Shown: piece by piece, positions 26,486-36,531 of the stretch
Numbering within the stretch: the stretch's first letter is position 1
Layout of the letters: each line of letters starts with the position of its first letter
Origin: Candidatus Kapaibacterium sp.
Lineage (GTDB): Bacteria > Bacteroidota > Ignavibacteria > Kapaibacteriales > UBA2268
DNA: 64,000 nucleotides
Direction: 5' to 3'
NCBI GenBank assembly: GCA_026418625.1
Contig: JAOABA010000049.1
Coordinates: forward strand, 124,001 to 188,000
Notes under the pieces: generated by a model
Told to the model about the DNA's origin: nothing
Databases searched by the model: none
What the model saw: the letters and a program-made list of their open reading frames with translations, nothing else
Position numbers and translations under genes: made by a program

Positions 26486-28447
26486 TTAGGAGTCTATTGT
26501 GGTCTTTAAACGCTCCAATTCATTATGTAGGGCTTCCCATTCGTTGAATTTTTCTTCGAGTTGATTTTTTAATTGATTATAAGTTGTAACTTTTGAGTTC
26601 ATTAATTCGAAGTCATTTATTATCGCAGGTTTTGAAAAATCCTCTTCTAAATTGCTTATCTCTGTCTCTAGTCTGTTTATTTCGTCCTCTATTTTTGAAA
26701 TTCTTTTGTTTGCTGAAGATATCTCACGTTGCAATCTTTTCTGCTCTTCCCTTGCTATTTTATCTTTTCCGGCAAATACTTTTTCCTCTGACTTATAGGA
26801 TTCAAGGGATTCTTCTGACTTATTTAACTGTGCCAGATTATCAATACTATAGCTATTAATGAAATAAGAAATGTCACCAAGATACTCTTTTATGGTTTTA
26901 TCTTTGAATAAATATGTTTTTGATGTTAGTCCCGAAAGAAAATCCCTGTCGTGAGAAACAACGATTAAAGTGCCACCAAAATCCATTAGTGCATTTTTTA
27001 AGACTCTTTTTGCTACCATATCCAAATGATTTGTTGGTTCATCTAATAGCAAAAAATTAACAGGTTCAAGCAATAGCCGAGCCAGAGCCAGCCTTGATTT
27101 TTCACCACCAGATAGGACTTTAACTTTTTTATATATTGTATCGCCGCTGAACAAAAAAGCACCTAATAAAGATCTGATTTTGGTTCTCATATCTCCAGTT
27201 GCAACTTTATCAATAACATCGAAAACAGTATCATCAGAATCCAGCAAATCAGCTTGATTTTGAGAATAATACCCAATTCTGACGTTCATTCCATATTCAA
27301 TTTTTCCCTCATATCCTTCAAATCCAGCTAAAATCTTAGTAAAGGTTGTTTTTCCCTCACCATTTTTTCCAACAAATGCAACCCTGTCTCCCCTATTTAG
27401 CTCAAAGTTGATGTTACTCAAAATCAATTTTTCACCGTAACTTTTTGTTAGGTTATTTACTGAAACTACTAAAGCGCCAGAACGTGGGACTTCAGGAAAT
27501 TTTACAACAATTTCAGATGAATCCTCTTCTTCAATTTCAATCAGTTCTTTCTTTTCAAGTTGTTTTATTCTTGATTGAACACGAGAAGCAAGAGTAGCTT
27601 TGTAGCGAAACCTTTCAATAAATCGCTCAATCTGTTCAATTTCTTTTTGTTGAGCTTTATATTGGTTCAAAATTTGTAGTTTTTGCTCTTCCCTTGCTTT
27701 GATAAACTCTGAATAATTTAAATTCATATCATAAATTCTACCCATAGATATTTCAATCGTTCTCATAGTAATATTATCCAAGAAAGTCTTATCGTGCGAT
27801 ACGATCACTACTGCCCCATCGTAATTTCTTAAATATTGCTCCAACCATTGAATTGATTCGATGTCCAAATGATTGGTAGGCTCATCCAAAAGAATACAAT
27901 CAGGTCTTTTTAATAAGATTTTAGCAAGCTCTATTCTCATTTGCCAACCACCACTAAATTCATTCGATGGACGCCAAAATTCGTCACGGATAAAACCTAA
28001 CCCTTTTAATACCTTTTCAATTTCCCCTTCAATATTATAACCACCAAGAACATCATACCTATGAGTGATTTCGCTCAATTTCTGCGTTAAATTGAAAAAT
28101 TCCTCTGATTCATAATCATTTCTTTTTTCTAATTCTTTTGTAATATTTCTAACTTGTTTCTCAATATTAATTAATTCAGTAAGTGAAGATTTTACTTCCT
28201 CGAATAAAAATTGATTAGATAGAGTAATGCCCTCTTGAGGCAAGTAACCTATTATTAAATCATTTGGTTTTGAAATAATACCAAATTGAGGTTTTTCAAT
28301 GCCATAAATAATCTTCAAAAGAGTTGTTTTTCCTGAACCGTTTCGTCCAATTAATCCAATTCTGTCATTTTTATTAATATTGAATGAAACATCATTAAAA
28401 ATGAATCTTCCTGAAAATTCAATCGTAAGATTATTAATTGAAATCAT
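26486..28447 (-). CDS. ABC-F family ATP-binding cassette protein
   Basis: 653 residues with two ATP-binding cassettes and no membrane part. The first cassette has Walker A 'GRNGSGKTT', signature 'EFSGGWQMR' and Walker B 'CILLDEPTNHLD'; the second has 'GKNGEGKTT', 'LSGGEKSRLALARLL' and 'FLLLDEPTNHLD'. A basic inter-domain linker ('YKAQQKEIEQIERFIERFRY') and a C-terminal coiled coil (about 560-650) are typical of Uup/EttA-type translation factors that act at the ribosomal E site. Which subfamily, and whether it confers antibiotic protection, cannot be decided here. Confidence 0.95.
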   Translation of the reverse strand: MISINNLTIEFSGRFIFNDVSFNINKNDRIGLIGRNGSGKTTLLKIIYGIEKPQFGIISKPNDLIIGYLPQEGITLSNQFLFEEVKSSLTELINIEKQVRNITKELEKRNDYESEEFFNLTQKLSEITHRYDVLGGYNIEGEIEKVLKGLGFIRDEFWRPSNEFSGGWQMRIELAKILLKRPDCILLDEPTNHLDIESIQWLEQYLRNYDGAVVIVSHDKTFLDNITMRTIEISMGRIYDMNLNYSEFIKAREEQKLQILNQYKAQQKEIEQIERFIERFRYKATLASRVQSRIKQLEKKELIEIEEEDSSEIVVKFPEVPRSGALVVSVNNLTKSYGEKLILSNINFELNRGDRVAFVGKNGEGKTTFTKILAGFEGYEGKIEYGMNVRIGYYSQNQADLLDSDDTVFDVIDKVATGDMRTKIRSLLGAFLFSGDTIYKKVKVLSGGEKSRLALARLLLEPVNFLLLDEPTNHLDMVAKRVLKNALMDFGGTLIVVSHDRDFLSGLTSKTYLFKDKTIKEYLGDISYFINSYSIDNLAQLNKSEESLESYKSEEKVFAGKDKIAREEQKRLQREISSANKRISKIEDEINRLETEISNLEEDFSKPAIINDFELMNSKVTTYNQLKNQLEEKFNEWEALHNELERLKTTIDS

Positions 28448-28450
28448 AAA

Positions 28451-29680
28451 TTACCAAGGTAATAATTTGTTCAGAAAAGTATCATCAATCCTTACAATTT
28501 GTAACTTATTCATTGCAGCAAAACAAATTACTCCATCAGACCTAACAGTTGGAGTTATATTTACCAAAGGGGCGTCATTCAAACTGATATGATTAATAAT
28601 TACACCATCTTTTTTAAGAAAAAATACTGCAGTTAAATTATCTTTTATACCCAAGAATGCTAATTTATTTTGACTAATCATAATAGGGGTTTTAATTGTC
28701 ACATCATAATATAATTTCCATTTTTCTTTTCCTTGTTCATCAAAACAATAAATAACACTTAAAGGCTCGCCAATACCAGAATTAAATCCAACAATAAAAA
28801 TTAGCCCATCCTTACCTATTGAAGAATATCTTGGAAATAAATCTATTTTTTTTCTCCAGATTTCTTTCCCTAAGGTATCAATACAAATAATTAGATTGTT
28901 CTTATCGGCATTAATTTGTTCTACCCCAGTTAAGATCATTTGATTATTAAAAATAGAAGGTGATCTGAATAATCTTACTCCTTTAAGCTCTTTCTCAAAA
29001 ATAATTTCTCCATTTTTATCTAAAGAAACAATTTTATCATTTCCTCCAAATTCGTCGTTTGTTAATGTAATAATTATTTTCCCTGTTTCGGAAATAGATA
29101 ATGTCCTATTTATTGTTAAAGGAAATACTTTATTCCATAATAACTTACCATCAATTGAATATGCATATAGGTTTCCATAATTATCCGCAAAAAATAAAAA
29201 ATTATCATATATCATTAATTCAGAAAATATTATGTTTTTTTTCAATGAGTCAGAAACATTATTTTTCCATTTTATTTTTCCTTTATTATCTAATGAAACT
29301 AATTCACCAGAAACAGAGATAAAATAAAAATTTCCATTTTTATCTGTAACAATTGATGAGACTGGAAAGTTTTCATCTTCCAATTTCGATGACCATTCTA
29401 CTTGCTTTTCAAAAACTTTGTGTAAAGTGCCATTTTCTGTAAAAATGGCTATTCTTGAACCTGTAAGTGCCAAAGGTGGAATTAGAGCTCCGGAGGTATC
29501 TTCAGCTATTAACTTATCTACATAGGCATTATAACTGTAAAAACTACCGTAATCTTCAAATGAGAAATCCTTTTGTGGTCCACCAAATCCATTAATGTCG
29601 GTCCCCTCCAAAGGATCTTCTCTTTGGCAGGATATAAGAATCGTAAAAATGAACAAACAAAATAAAAGATTAATTTTCAT
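28451..29680 (-). CDS. PQQ-like beta-propeller lipoprotein
   Basis: 409 residues: signal peptide with lipobox 'ILISC' (Cys at about 18), then repeated blades with PQQ-propeller phrases ('LVSLDNKGKIKWKNN', 'YAYSIDGKLLWNKV', 'CIDTLGKEIWRKK', 'CFDEQGKEKWKLYY'). BamB-like and surface scaffold proteins share this fold; no cofactor residues can be asserted. Three bases upstream of the ABC-F gene and 52 bases after the FGE-like lipoprotein, so the three genes may be co-transcribed. Confidence 0.82.
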   Translation of the reverse strand: MKINLLFCLFIFTILISCQREDPLEGTDINGFGGPQKDFSFEDYGSFYSYNAYVDKLIAEDTSGALIPPLALTGSRIAIFTENGTLHKVFEKQVEWSSKLEDENFPVSSIVTDKNGNFYFISVSGELVSLDNKGKIKWKNNVSDSLKKNIIFSELMIYDNFLFFADNYGNLYAYSIDGKLLWNKVFPLTINRTLSISETGKIIITLTNDEFGGNDKIVSLDKNGEIIFEKELKGVRLFRSPSIFNNQMILTGVEQINADKNNLIICIDTLGKEIWRKKIDLFPRYSSIGKDGLIFIVGFNSGIGEPLSVIYCFDEQGKEKWKLYYDVTIKTPIMISQNKLAFLGIKDNLTAVFFLKKDGVIINHISLNDAPLVNITPTVRSDGVICFAAMNKLQIVRIDDTFLNKLLPW

Positions 29681-29732
29681 AATTAAAAATTAAAATAGAA
29701 TATTAATTGATGATAATATTTTTGAGAATCAT

Positions 29733-30782
29733 TTAATCTTTGGCATTACGAACAAATCTAATCCCCAGATTTTTATAATTCCCATCATCGTAGTGACGAG
29801 CCGAAGAACGTAGCTTTGCAAAACCATCCAAAAATGAACCGCCTCTGTGAACCCTTTTTAAACCACTTTTTGGTCCTTTAGGATTTATGGTTTCAGATTG
29901 TTTGTAATAGTTTTCGTCATACCAATCCCAGCACCATTCTGAAACATTTCCGTGCAAATCATAAATACCGGCTCTATTCGGCTTCTTTTTACCTATTGGT
30001 TGAATTTTGTAACCAGAATTCTTGTTAAACCAAGCCAAATTTTCTATGCTTTCATCCGCATTATAATCTCCCTCATATCCAGCTTTGCAGAAAAATTCCC
30101 ACTCGGCTTCAGTAGGCAACCGAAAACCGTTTGCATTAGTATCCCAAATTATATTACCTTTATCAAATACGTAACAGGTATCATAATCAAAGAGCTTTGA
30201 TAAATTATTACAGAAAATAATTGCATCAAGCCACTGAATATTATTAACGGGAAGTTTTTCAGCGATTTCTGACGAAGGATTTGTGTCGCAAACAAATGAA
30301 TATAAATACTGGCTGACTTCGTATTTAGAAACATAGAGATTATTTGGAATATTAACTCTATGAGCAGGTTTTTCATCATACCATCCATTATTTGAACCTA
30401 TGTCAGCTATACCAGCATTTACAAGAATCATATGAATTTCCGGCAAATAATTAAAATTGATTTTTAGGGTATTACTAGTATCCTTATTATTAACAACCTT
30501 GATATTTCCATTAAATCTTAACTTGGGAAGCTTCAATCTAATGTATGTATTATTCCATTTTAGGCATTCTTTGGATAAAATTTTAATATTAGAATCTAAA
30601 ATTACAAAAGAGCTATCTTGAGGTAAACCTAAATTCTTGCCATATATTGTTATAACAGTCCACACACCTGATTGAGTGGGTTGAATTTCCTTAATTTCAG
30701 GTTTAGATGGTTGTAATGGTATGTCCTCCTGACAACTATAAAAAAGAGCACAACAAAGTAATATTTTTATTATAAATTTCAA
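29733..30782 (-). CDS. Lipoprotein with IPT/TIG domain and formylglycine-generating-enzyme-like domain
   Basis: 349 residues. Lipobox 'LFYSC' (Cys17). An IPT/TIG-type immunoglobulin fold covers about 33-115 ('IKEIQPTQSGVWTVITIYGK'). The FGE-sulfatase (SUMF1) domain covers about 118-349 ('YVSKYEVSQYLYSF', 'LPVNNIQWLDAIIFCNNLS', 'GFRLPTEAEWEF', 'YDLHGNVSEWCWDWY', 'VHRGGSFLDG', 'LGIRFVRN'). The Cys pair that copper-dependent FGEs use near 'RGGSF' is absent ('GFAKLRSSARH'), so sulfatase activation is unlikely; it probably serves as a surface binding fold. Confidence 0.88.
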   Translation of the reverse strand: MKFIIKILLCCALFYSCQEDIPLQPSKPEIKEIQPTQSGVWTVITIYGKNLGLPQDSSFVILDSNIKILSKECLKWNNTYIRLKLPKLRFNGNIKVVNNKDTSNTLKINFNYLPEIHMILVNAGIADIGSNNGWYDEKPAHRVNIPNNLYVSKYEVSQYLYSFVCDTNPSSEIAEKLPVNNIQWLDAIIFCNNLSKLFDYDTCYVFDKGNIIWDTNANGFRLPTEAEWEFFCKAGYEGDYNADESIENLAWFNKNSGYKIQPIGKKKPNRAGIYDLHGNVSEWCWDWYDENYYKQSETINPKGPKSGLKRVHRGGSFLDGFAKLRSSARHYDDGNYKNLGIRFVRNAKD

Positions 30783-31045
30783 TCAATACCACTTTTTAAC
30801 ATAAATACGAAAATCAAAATTAGCAAAAATTAAACCATAATAAAATGGTTAGATTCACTGGAAAAGGAAAAAGATTATTTTTGGATATTATAAAAATTTG
30901 ACAAAAAGTTAAAAATAAGTTATTCACAATCATTTTCTAAAGCGAACTTTTTGGGGTATGAGCTATCTTAGAAAAAAGCTCATTGACTTTTAGCTCAAAA
31001 AAAATAGTTCAAATTTTAATTAGAATTGAATAATTCGAGCTGATT

Positions 31046-33013
31046 TTACTTCACAAGCCAAGGAGCCTCGTAATTTTCAGGTCGTTTTTTTACTATTGGT
31101 GTCTTTGGAACAAATGTTATTTCAATTTCTTCAAAGTTGTCTTTGGTTATTTTTATTAATTTTGATTGATTCGGTGGAAATACTAAATTAAATTTATGAT
31201 TAATTGGATATTTATTAAATTCAAAAGATAATCGCATAGTGTCAGATTGCAGGGATTGTCCGTATTCCAATGGGAATTTCAAATTTTTTGATTTCGGATT
31301 TGCTATTAAAATATAAAATGTATCCAAATCTTTTCTTATCCAATGTGGTGGCATTTTTTCATCAGAATTAACTAATGAGAAGGCTCCTTTTGATTGAGGA
31401 TGCCAATAGCTACTTACATTTTTATATTTAAACATTTCGGAAATTAGTTTGTCATAATCTTTATGTTTTTTATATCCGGGTTCTTTGGGCTTTCTTTTTA
31501 GGACAATATGAACTTTTTCCTTGGCTAATTCATTTAACCTTTTTACCACTTTATAATCTAAATATTCAGCATCAATATAAATAGTGTGAAATTCAGCATC
31601 ACCGACAATCAAATTGCCATTTTTAACTTTACCTTTTTGTAAAAATTCATAATTTATCCAAGCGGGTGAAAATGAGCTAAGTTCTTCAGGGAAATAAACA
31701 TACCTCATTTCGTAATATCCCCAAGCCCATTTGAACTGTTTTTCTTTAGGCATCACACCCTTCACCCAAGCATCTTCAGTTGGCAGATATACTGCTACTT
31801 CAGAGAAAGTAACACCTTTTTTCATCAAAGAGGATACTTTTTGCAAATATTGGTTGAAACCAATAATTTCATCTTTTAAAAGACTTTTATCACCAATGTG
31901 AGTGGTTGCATAGAAATTGACTGAATCAGAATTTTTGTGATTATGAGCTTTGCCGTGCCAAATAATATGATTAACACCATTAGCAAATAATGCATCTGCA
32001 ACTAATTTCAAATCCGCTGTCTGTTCCTCTCGAATATAATCTCGGGGCCAGCCATAGATACAAGTGAAGGTTTCGGAACTAACAATTTGTTTGCTTGATA
32101 GTAATGCTGCAGAAGCTGGAATAGCACAGAACTCCGGCTCAAAAAGCATTGATTCACCTTCAGGAATATCTAACTTAGCATATCCTGAAATTAAATCACA
32201 AGGAGCTCCAGATACCTGCCCTCGTGAGAGAATCCCAGCAGAATTTAATGTTTTGTCAAAATTTTCATAAAACTTCAATACTTTGTCGGAAATCAAACTC
32301 ATATAATCATACAAGAACATAGAATTTTCGGGTTTATATATTGAATCCATATATGGAGTAATGTCATATCCAAAACGTTTTTTGAAATCTTTATCAAATC
32401 CATCACACCATAATTTTTCTGTTTCAACCTCCCAACTATCAATAAAATAAGCTGTAGAAAATTTTGTTTTAGGTCGCGGGAAAGCTTTTAACAAGCGGTC
32501 AAAATACTTTTGATAATTTTTTGGATTTAAATGGTCAACAACATATCCAACCTTGGGATGTTGCCAAGATAATTTAATTTCCTGACGCCATTTACTATCA
32601 CCAAACTTTTGGGTTGCTTCATCAAATTTTACATATGTATCACCAAAGGGCCACAAAGTTCCAAAAGTTAAATCGCAACCCATTCCTATCGAATCAGCAT
32701 ATTTAATTGCAAATTCTACGATTTTACCCCATTCTGGAGAAAGCCATTCCTGTCGTGGTGTATAGCTTGTATCAGAAGGATTAAATCTATTCAAAGGATA
32801 AACCCAAGCTATTTCAACGCCGCCAAATCCATTAGATTTTAGCCAATCAAGATTATATCGAATATCGTCTTTATTGATTAATGAAGCAAACCACCAGTAT
32901 CTGGAATAAGGTTTGTCGTTTAGATTAATTGAGAAATTCTTATCATTAGCAATTAATTCGAAATAAAAGAGAGAAGATATCAGGATGATCAATAGAATAA
33001 ACTTTTCTTTCAT
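31046..33013 (-). CDS. Secreted glycoside hydrolase, GH106 (alpha-L-rhamnosidase)-like
   Basis: 655 residues with a signal peptide. The N-terminal catalytic region resembles GH106: 'RYWWFASLINKDDI', 'WLKSNGFGGVEIAWVYPL', 'WLSPEWGKIVEFAIKYADSI', 'GMGCDLTFGTLWPFGD', 'FIDSWEVETEKLWCDGF'. Canonical GH106 enzymes are often about 1000 residues, so this is a short form lacking the C-terminal beta domains. It may remove rhamnose or a similar sugar from external polysaccharide. It has no T9SS domain. Family call is from memory of motifs and is moderate. Confidence 0.72.
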   Translation of the reverse strand: MKEKFILLIILISSLFYFELIANDKNFSINLNDKPYSRYWWFASLINKDDIRYNLDWLKSNGFGGVEIAWVYPLNRFNPSDTSYTPRQEWLSPEWGKIVEFAIKYADSIGMGCDLTFGTLWPFGDTYVKFDEATQKFGDSKWRQEIKLSWQHPKVGYVVDHLNPKNYQKYFDRLLKAFPRPKTKFSTAYFIDSWEVETEKLWCDGFDKDFKKRFGYDITPYMDSIYKPENSMFLYDYMSLISDKVLKFYENFDKTLNSAGILSRGQVSGAPCDLISGYAKLDIPEGESMLFEPEFCAIPASAALLSSKQIVSSETFTCIYGWPRDYIREEQTADLKLVADALFANGVNHIIWHGKAHNHKNSDSVNFYATTHIGDKSLLKDEIIGFNQYLQKVSSLMKKGVTFSEVAVYLPTEDAWVKGVMPKEKQFKWAWGYYEMRYVYFPEELSSFSPAWINYEFLQKGKVKNGNLIVGDAEFHTIYIDAEYLDYKVVKRLNELAKEKVHIVLKRKPKEPGYKKHKDYDKLISEMFKYKNVSSYWHPQSKGAFSLVNSDEKMPPHWIRKDLDTFYILIANPKSKNLKFPLEYGQSLQSDTMRLSFEFNKYPINHKFNLVFPPNQSKLIKITKDNFEEIEITFVPKTPIVKKRPENYEAPWLVK

Positions 33014-33111
33014 ATTAAAATAAAATGATTGAAAAAAAAATACAAATTATGCAGAGTTAAGAAAAAAATAAATATTTCTGAATAAATTATATTAATAACA
33101 TTAACATCATT

Positions 33112-33247
33112 TGGCTAAAGCCATTGATTTCTTTATTTAATATTAATCCACGATCTAAAGATTGTGGCTATTCAGTAGTGCTTAATTAATTGCCACGGGC
33201 TTCAACTCGTGGATCAAATATTTCAAAGGAGCCTCGGCTTTATAGCC
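33112..33247. repeat. Cluster of short palindromic repeats
   Basis: Four short inverted repeats within 136 bases: TGGCTAAAGCCA (33112-33123), CCACGATCTAAAGATTGTGG (33148-33167), CCACGGGCTTCAACTCGTGG (33193-33212) and GGCTTTATAGCC (33236-33247). They lie between a glycosidase gene and a T9SS gene and look like REP/MITE-like intergenic elements of the 'CCACGG-nn-CTTAAA-nn-CCGTGG' style seen in other FCB genomes. They could also act as a transcript 3' end. Confidence 0.55.
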
Positions 33248-33259
33248 AAATATTTATTA

Positions 33260-33790
33260 TTATTTTATAATTATTAGCTTTTTTGTTAAAATTTCATTAT
33301 CAACTTTTAGCTGATAAAAATAATTGCCAGAACCAACAAAAAAACCTTTAGAATTAGAACCATCCCAATCAATTTTGTGTTCACCCTTGTCAATAATTCC
33401 AGATAGCAATGTTTTAACAATATTTCCATTCAAATCATATATTGTTAAATCAACTTTATTGGTATTTTCAAGGGTAAATGTAATTGTTGTCTTATGCTCA
33501 AATGGGTTTGGGTAATTATTAAATTTTAAAGTATTAGAATTATAATTATCAACACTTGTTATTCCTTCAAAAATTATACGACTCACTTCAGATAGCTTAA
33601 ATTCATCGATAGTCCCATCTTTCTTTTTCACATACATCACATCATCTGAACTTGTGCCTTCAAAAATGATTTGGCTGTTATTTTTAATTTTCAATTCTTC
33701 GCTTTCACCCATATTTTTATTAATGCTCAAATCAAGTTGAGCGAATAATGAAAAGGAAATTAGAATTCCAAATAAAATTAAAGTTTTCAT
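33260..33790 (-). CDS. Small secreted protein with T9SS C-terminal sorting domain
   Basis: 176 residues: signal peptide (cleavage near 'SLFAQ'), a region containing two similar phrases ('IIFEGTSSDDVMYVKKKDGT' and 'IIFEGITSVDN'), and a C-terminal 'NYPNPFEHKTTITFTL' to 'KKLIIIK' domain. The last is the FlgD-like/Por-secretion type A sorting domain that directs export by T9SS. The mature cargo is only about 75 residues, so this may be a small adhesin or partner protein. Several similar cargo genes follow downstream. Confidence 0.75.
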   Translation of the reverse strand: MKTLILFGILISFSLFAQLDLSINKNMGESEELKIKNNSQIIFEGTSSDDVMYVKKKDGTIDEFKLSEVSRIIFEGITSVDNYNSNTLKFNNYPNPFEHKTTITFTLENTNKVDLTIYDLNGNIVKTLLSGIIDKGEHKIDWDGSNSKGFFVGSGNYFYQLKVDNEILTKKLIIIK

Positions 33791-33850
33791 AAGATAGACA
33801 CCTTAAATAACAAAAAAACTGTTTTATATTATCAAATTAATAAAATCAAA

Positions 33851-36223
33851 CTAAACAATTATAAATTTTCCTATAAATTTCCCGAATTTAATAAAATATA
33901 ATCCTGCAGGTAAAGCGGAAATATCAATCCTTATAATATTTGCTTGATCCCCTCTAAAGACAGTCATCACGCATTCTCCGAATATGTTGTAAATTTTAAT
34001 TTCATTTGTAGAGAAAGCTCCCAGATCTGCCTCAACATTATTACTTATTTCTAAATAATCAGATGCTGGATTAGGAAAGATTGTTGGATTACTGTAATTA
34101 ATGTGAGTAAAATCAATATCGTTTACTGAATCATAAATTTTCCATGCGTGTAAAACTATTACTCCTTCAAGCTCCTCGATAAATTCAGTTCCGTAAAGTA
34201 TATTATTTATTGGGTCATAAGTAGCATCACGTAAGATACGGTCTTTGCCAAAAAAACCAATATTTTCAAGTCTTAAAGCAGCATAAGGTTGTGGTTCGTA
34301 TGGTTTAATATTACCTTTTGCCACTTCAGCAAGCTCATCAACATCATAAAATACTATCATTGGTATGACATTATTTGCTCTCCACCCTTTACCGTTGGGG
34401 TCAGTTTCGGAAAAATCCGGATAAGGTATATCATATAAAACCCAGTCATGATGCATATTTTCACCAGTATAACCATACCAATTTTTACCTAATCCTTTAT
34501 TACCATAAAGAGCAATAGCTTTTTGTGAGCCAACTTGAAGCCAAAAACCAGCCCTAAACCAATCTTTGTGATTATAACATATAAAAGAATTTGGGAATTT
34601 ATATCCATCAGAATTTTCAACGCTTCCGTATTGTAGAAGTGCCAGTTCTGATAATTCAGAATTTGGAGTAGGTGGGTTATAGTGATTAACTGGTGCCACA
34701 GCATATAGGGTTGGTCCTAAACCACTTAATCCCCCCTCACGACTTCTTCCGGTTATAATTGTTCTATTATTAGTGTTAATTTTAGCCCAATCTTCAGGAA
34801 CCTTGAATAAATAATCATTTAATGCAGCATCTATTGGAGGAGAATCAGCTTTACCAATATACCAAGCTCCATATTTTTGACTAGATGATAAATTTTTTGC
34901 AAAACAAAATGACAATGATGCAGTTTTTTCTCCACCAACTTGGTAATAGTAACCCCAACTACTGTATAAAGCAAAATCATCTGTCCCATCTATTGGAATA
35001 CAAGTCAAACCCATAATCCAGTTATCTACATAACTCCAATTATTAACATTTGATGGTCTAATATTTGTAAAATTTTGAATTATATAAGGTTCGTTTAAAT
35101 CAGACAGATTAGAAGATAACTTAAAAGATGGTAAAGAAAATTCAGCAACAAAGTTGTCTTCTGGTGTATTAATATTTGAGATAAAAACAGAACCCGGAAA
35201 GCCATCCACCGCTCCTATACCGTTTTGTCCACCATCCCCATTTGGGTTATAAGCAATTCCCTCTCCTCCATAATTGATTGATTCAGGCATTTTTATTGCT
35301 CCCAAATATTTTAAATTATTTGGATTTATTAAATTATTTTTTCCCGTAAAATTATCTGTTTTAGTAGTAACAAAGTTTGATTTCGAGCTTTCATTACCAA
35401 AAGGATCAACCGCAGTTACTGAAAAAGTGTATGACTTTCCAGCCTCGAGTAAAGCAACAGTATAATTAGTATCCTTTGAATAGCCTTCAATCAAATCGCC
35501 ATTATATATAAAATAACCTGCAACAACCGTATTGTCTTTGGTTGGTTCCCAATTTAATTTAATTCTACTATGTGATTTTACCTCAGACTTTAGATTTTTG
35601 GGTATTTCAGGAGCAAGTGTGTCAGCATCAAATAATATTTCAATACGATCACAAATGAGATATTGTTTCATCTCATTATTACCCCATTCTATTGCTAAAT
35701 TAATATTGATAATGTTATATATTTTATCTGTTTTATGGACACCTTTGTTTTCAATATTAAAAACTGTTTTTGCGTTACTAAATGGTTCAATTATGCAATG
35801 TGTAAGACTGTAGTCTCCGAAATTTCTCATAGTAAACCAAGAACCACTGACTGGACCGCCATCTGGAATATCTGGATCGTCAAAACTGATTCGTGAAGAA
35901 AATGATATTGGTTCATTAAAATTATTATACCAAGTAACAACAACACGTTCACCTTTGGAAAAATTTCTATTTTTACCCTTAATCCCTCGAAAATCAGTTA
36001 AATCTCCAAAATTTGATGTTACATACACACCACCATTACCCAAATTTGTATAATTCTGATTAGAACTTAATAACACTTGGTTCCATCCATCAAGCTCGAA
36101 CGAATTTTGACTTGCTGTTGATCCAAAATCTATCAAAATTTTGCCTTGAGAAATAAATGGTAATGAATTGGTTAGTATTAGCAATAAAACTAATTTTAAC
36201 AAACTGAATAATTTTGTTTTCAT
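33851..36223 (-). CDS. T9SS-exported protein with fibronectin type III domain
   Basis: 790 residues. After the signal peptide, about 28-200 look like a beta-sandwich. A fibronectin type III domain lies at about 208-290 ('SHSRIKLNWEPTKDNTVVAG', 'LEAGKSYTFSVTAVD'). The large middle part (about 300-690) has propeller-like strands but no family I recognise. The end is a T9SS domain: 'FPNPASDYLEISNNVEADLG', 'EIKIYNIFGECVM', 'RIDISALPAGLYFIKFG'. That domain is closely similar to the one at the end of the serine hydrolase encoded at 37940-39274. Confidence 0.8.
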   Translation of the reverse strand: MKTKLFSLLKLVLLLILTNSLPFISQGKILIDFGSTASQNSFELDGWNQVLLSSNQNYTNLGNGGVYVTSNFGDLTDFRGIKGKNRNFSKGERVVVTWYNNFNEPISFSSRISFDDPDIPDGGPVSGSWFTMRNFGDYSLTHCIIEPFSNAKTVFNIENKGVHKTDKIYNIININLAIEWGNNEMKQYLICDRIEILFDADTLAPEIPKNLKSEVKSHSRIKLNWEPTKDNTVVAGYFIYNGDLIEGYSKDTNYTVALLEAGKSYTFSVTAVDPFGNESSKSNFVTTKTDNFTGKNNLINPNNLKYLGAIKMPESINYGGEGIAYNPNGDGGQNGIGAVDGFPGSVFISNINTPEDNFVAEFSLPSFKLSSNLSDLNEPYIIQNFTNIRPSNVNNWSYVDNWIMGLTCIPIDGTDDFALYSSWGYYYQVGGEKTASLSFCFAKNLSSSQKYGAWYIGKADSPPIDAALNDYLFKVPEDWAKINTNNRTIITGRSREGGLSGLGPTLYAVAPVNHYNPPTPNSELSELALLQYGSVENSDGYKFPNSFICYNHKDWFRAGFWLQVGSQKAIALYGNKGLGKNWYGYTGENMHHDWVLYDIPYPDFSETDPNGKGWRANNVIPMIVFYDVDELAEVAKGNIKPYEPQPYAALRLENIGFFGKDRILRDATYDPINNILYGTEFIEELEGVIVLHAWKIYDSVNDIDFTHINYSNPTIFPNPASDYLEISNNVEADLGAFSTNEIKIYNIFGECVMTVFRGDQANIIRIDISALPAGLYFIKFGKFIGKFIIV

Positions 36224-36531
36224 TTTTTTCTCTTCATTAAAGTTGTTTTAAAAATTTATACTCTTAATTAATATTTTGATATTATATTTTAAAGAACTTT
36301 AAGGATATTAGAATTCTTTCTTCCTTCTAATAAAATTAATAAATCTTAAATTTCGTGGCATTTTGTAGTTTTAATTTCTATATACTAATCTAATAACAAA
36401 GTTTTATTATTTCTAAAACTCATTATATAGGGTTCACCATTCGAATACTTCTATTTTCAAATTTTGATAAAATTAAGCTTTTTATTTCGCCCTAAAAACT
36501 TAACAGAAATAGAGCTTTTTTCAACTGAATG
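36224..36531. other. Intergenic region, nothing recognised
   Basis: 308 AT-rich bases between two minus-strand T9SS cargo genes. I find no RNA gene, no clear terminator and no repeat; only a weak seven-base inverted repeat (ATTAGAA / TTCTAAT, 36307-36331). It must hold the promoter of the 36223 gene. Confidence 0.5.

Noticed and set aside
30958-30990. GAGCT...AGCTC inverted repeat downstream of the FGE-like gene's promoter side
   Set aside because: A short five-base stem in AT-rich DNA with no T-run on the relevant strand; expected by chance.
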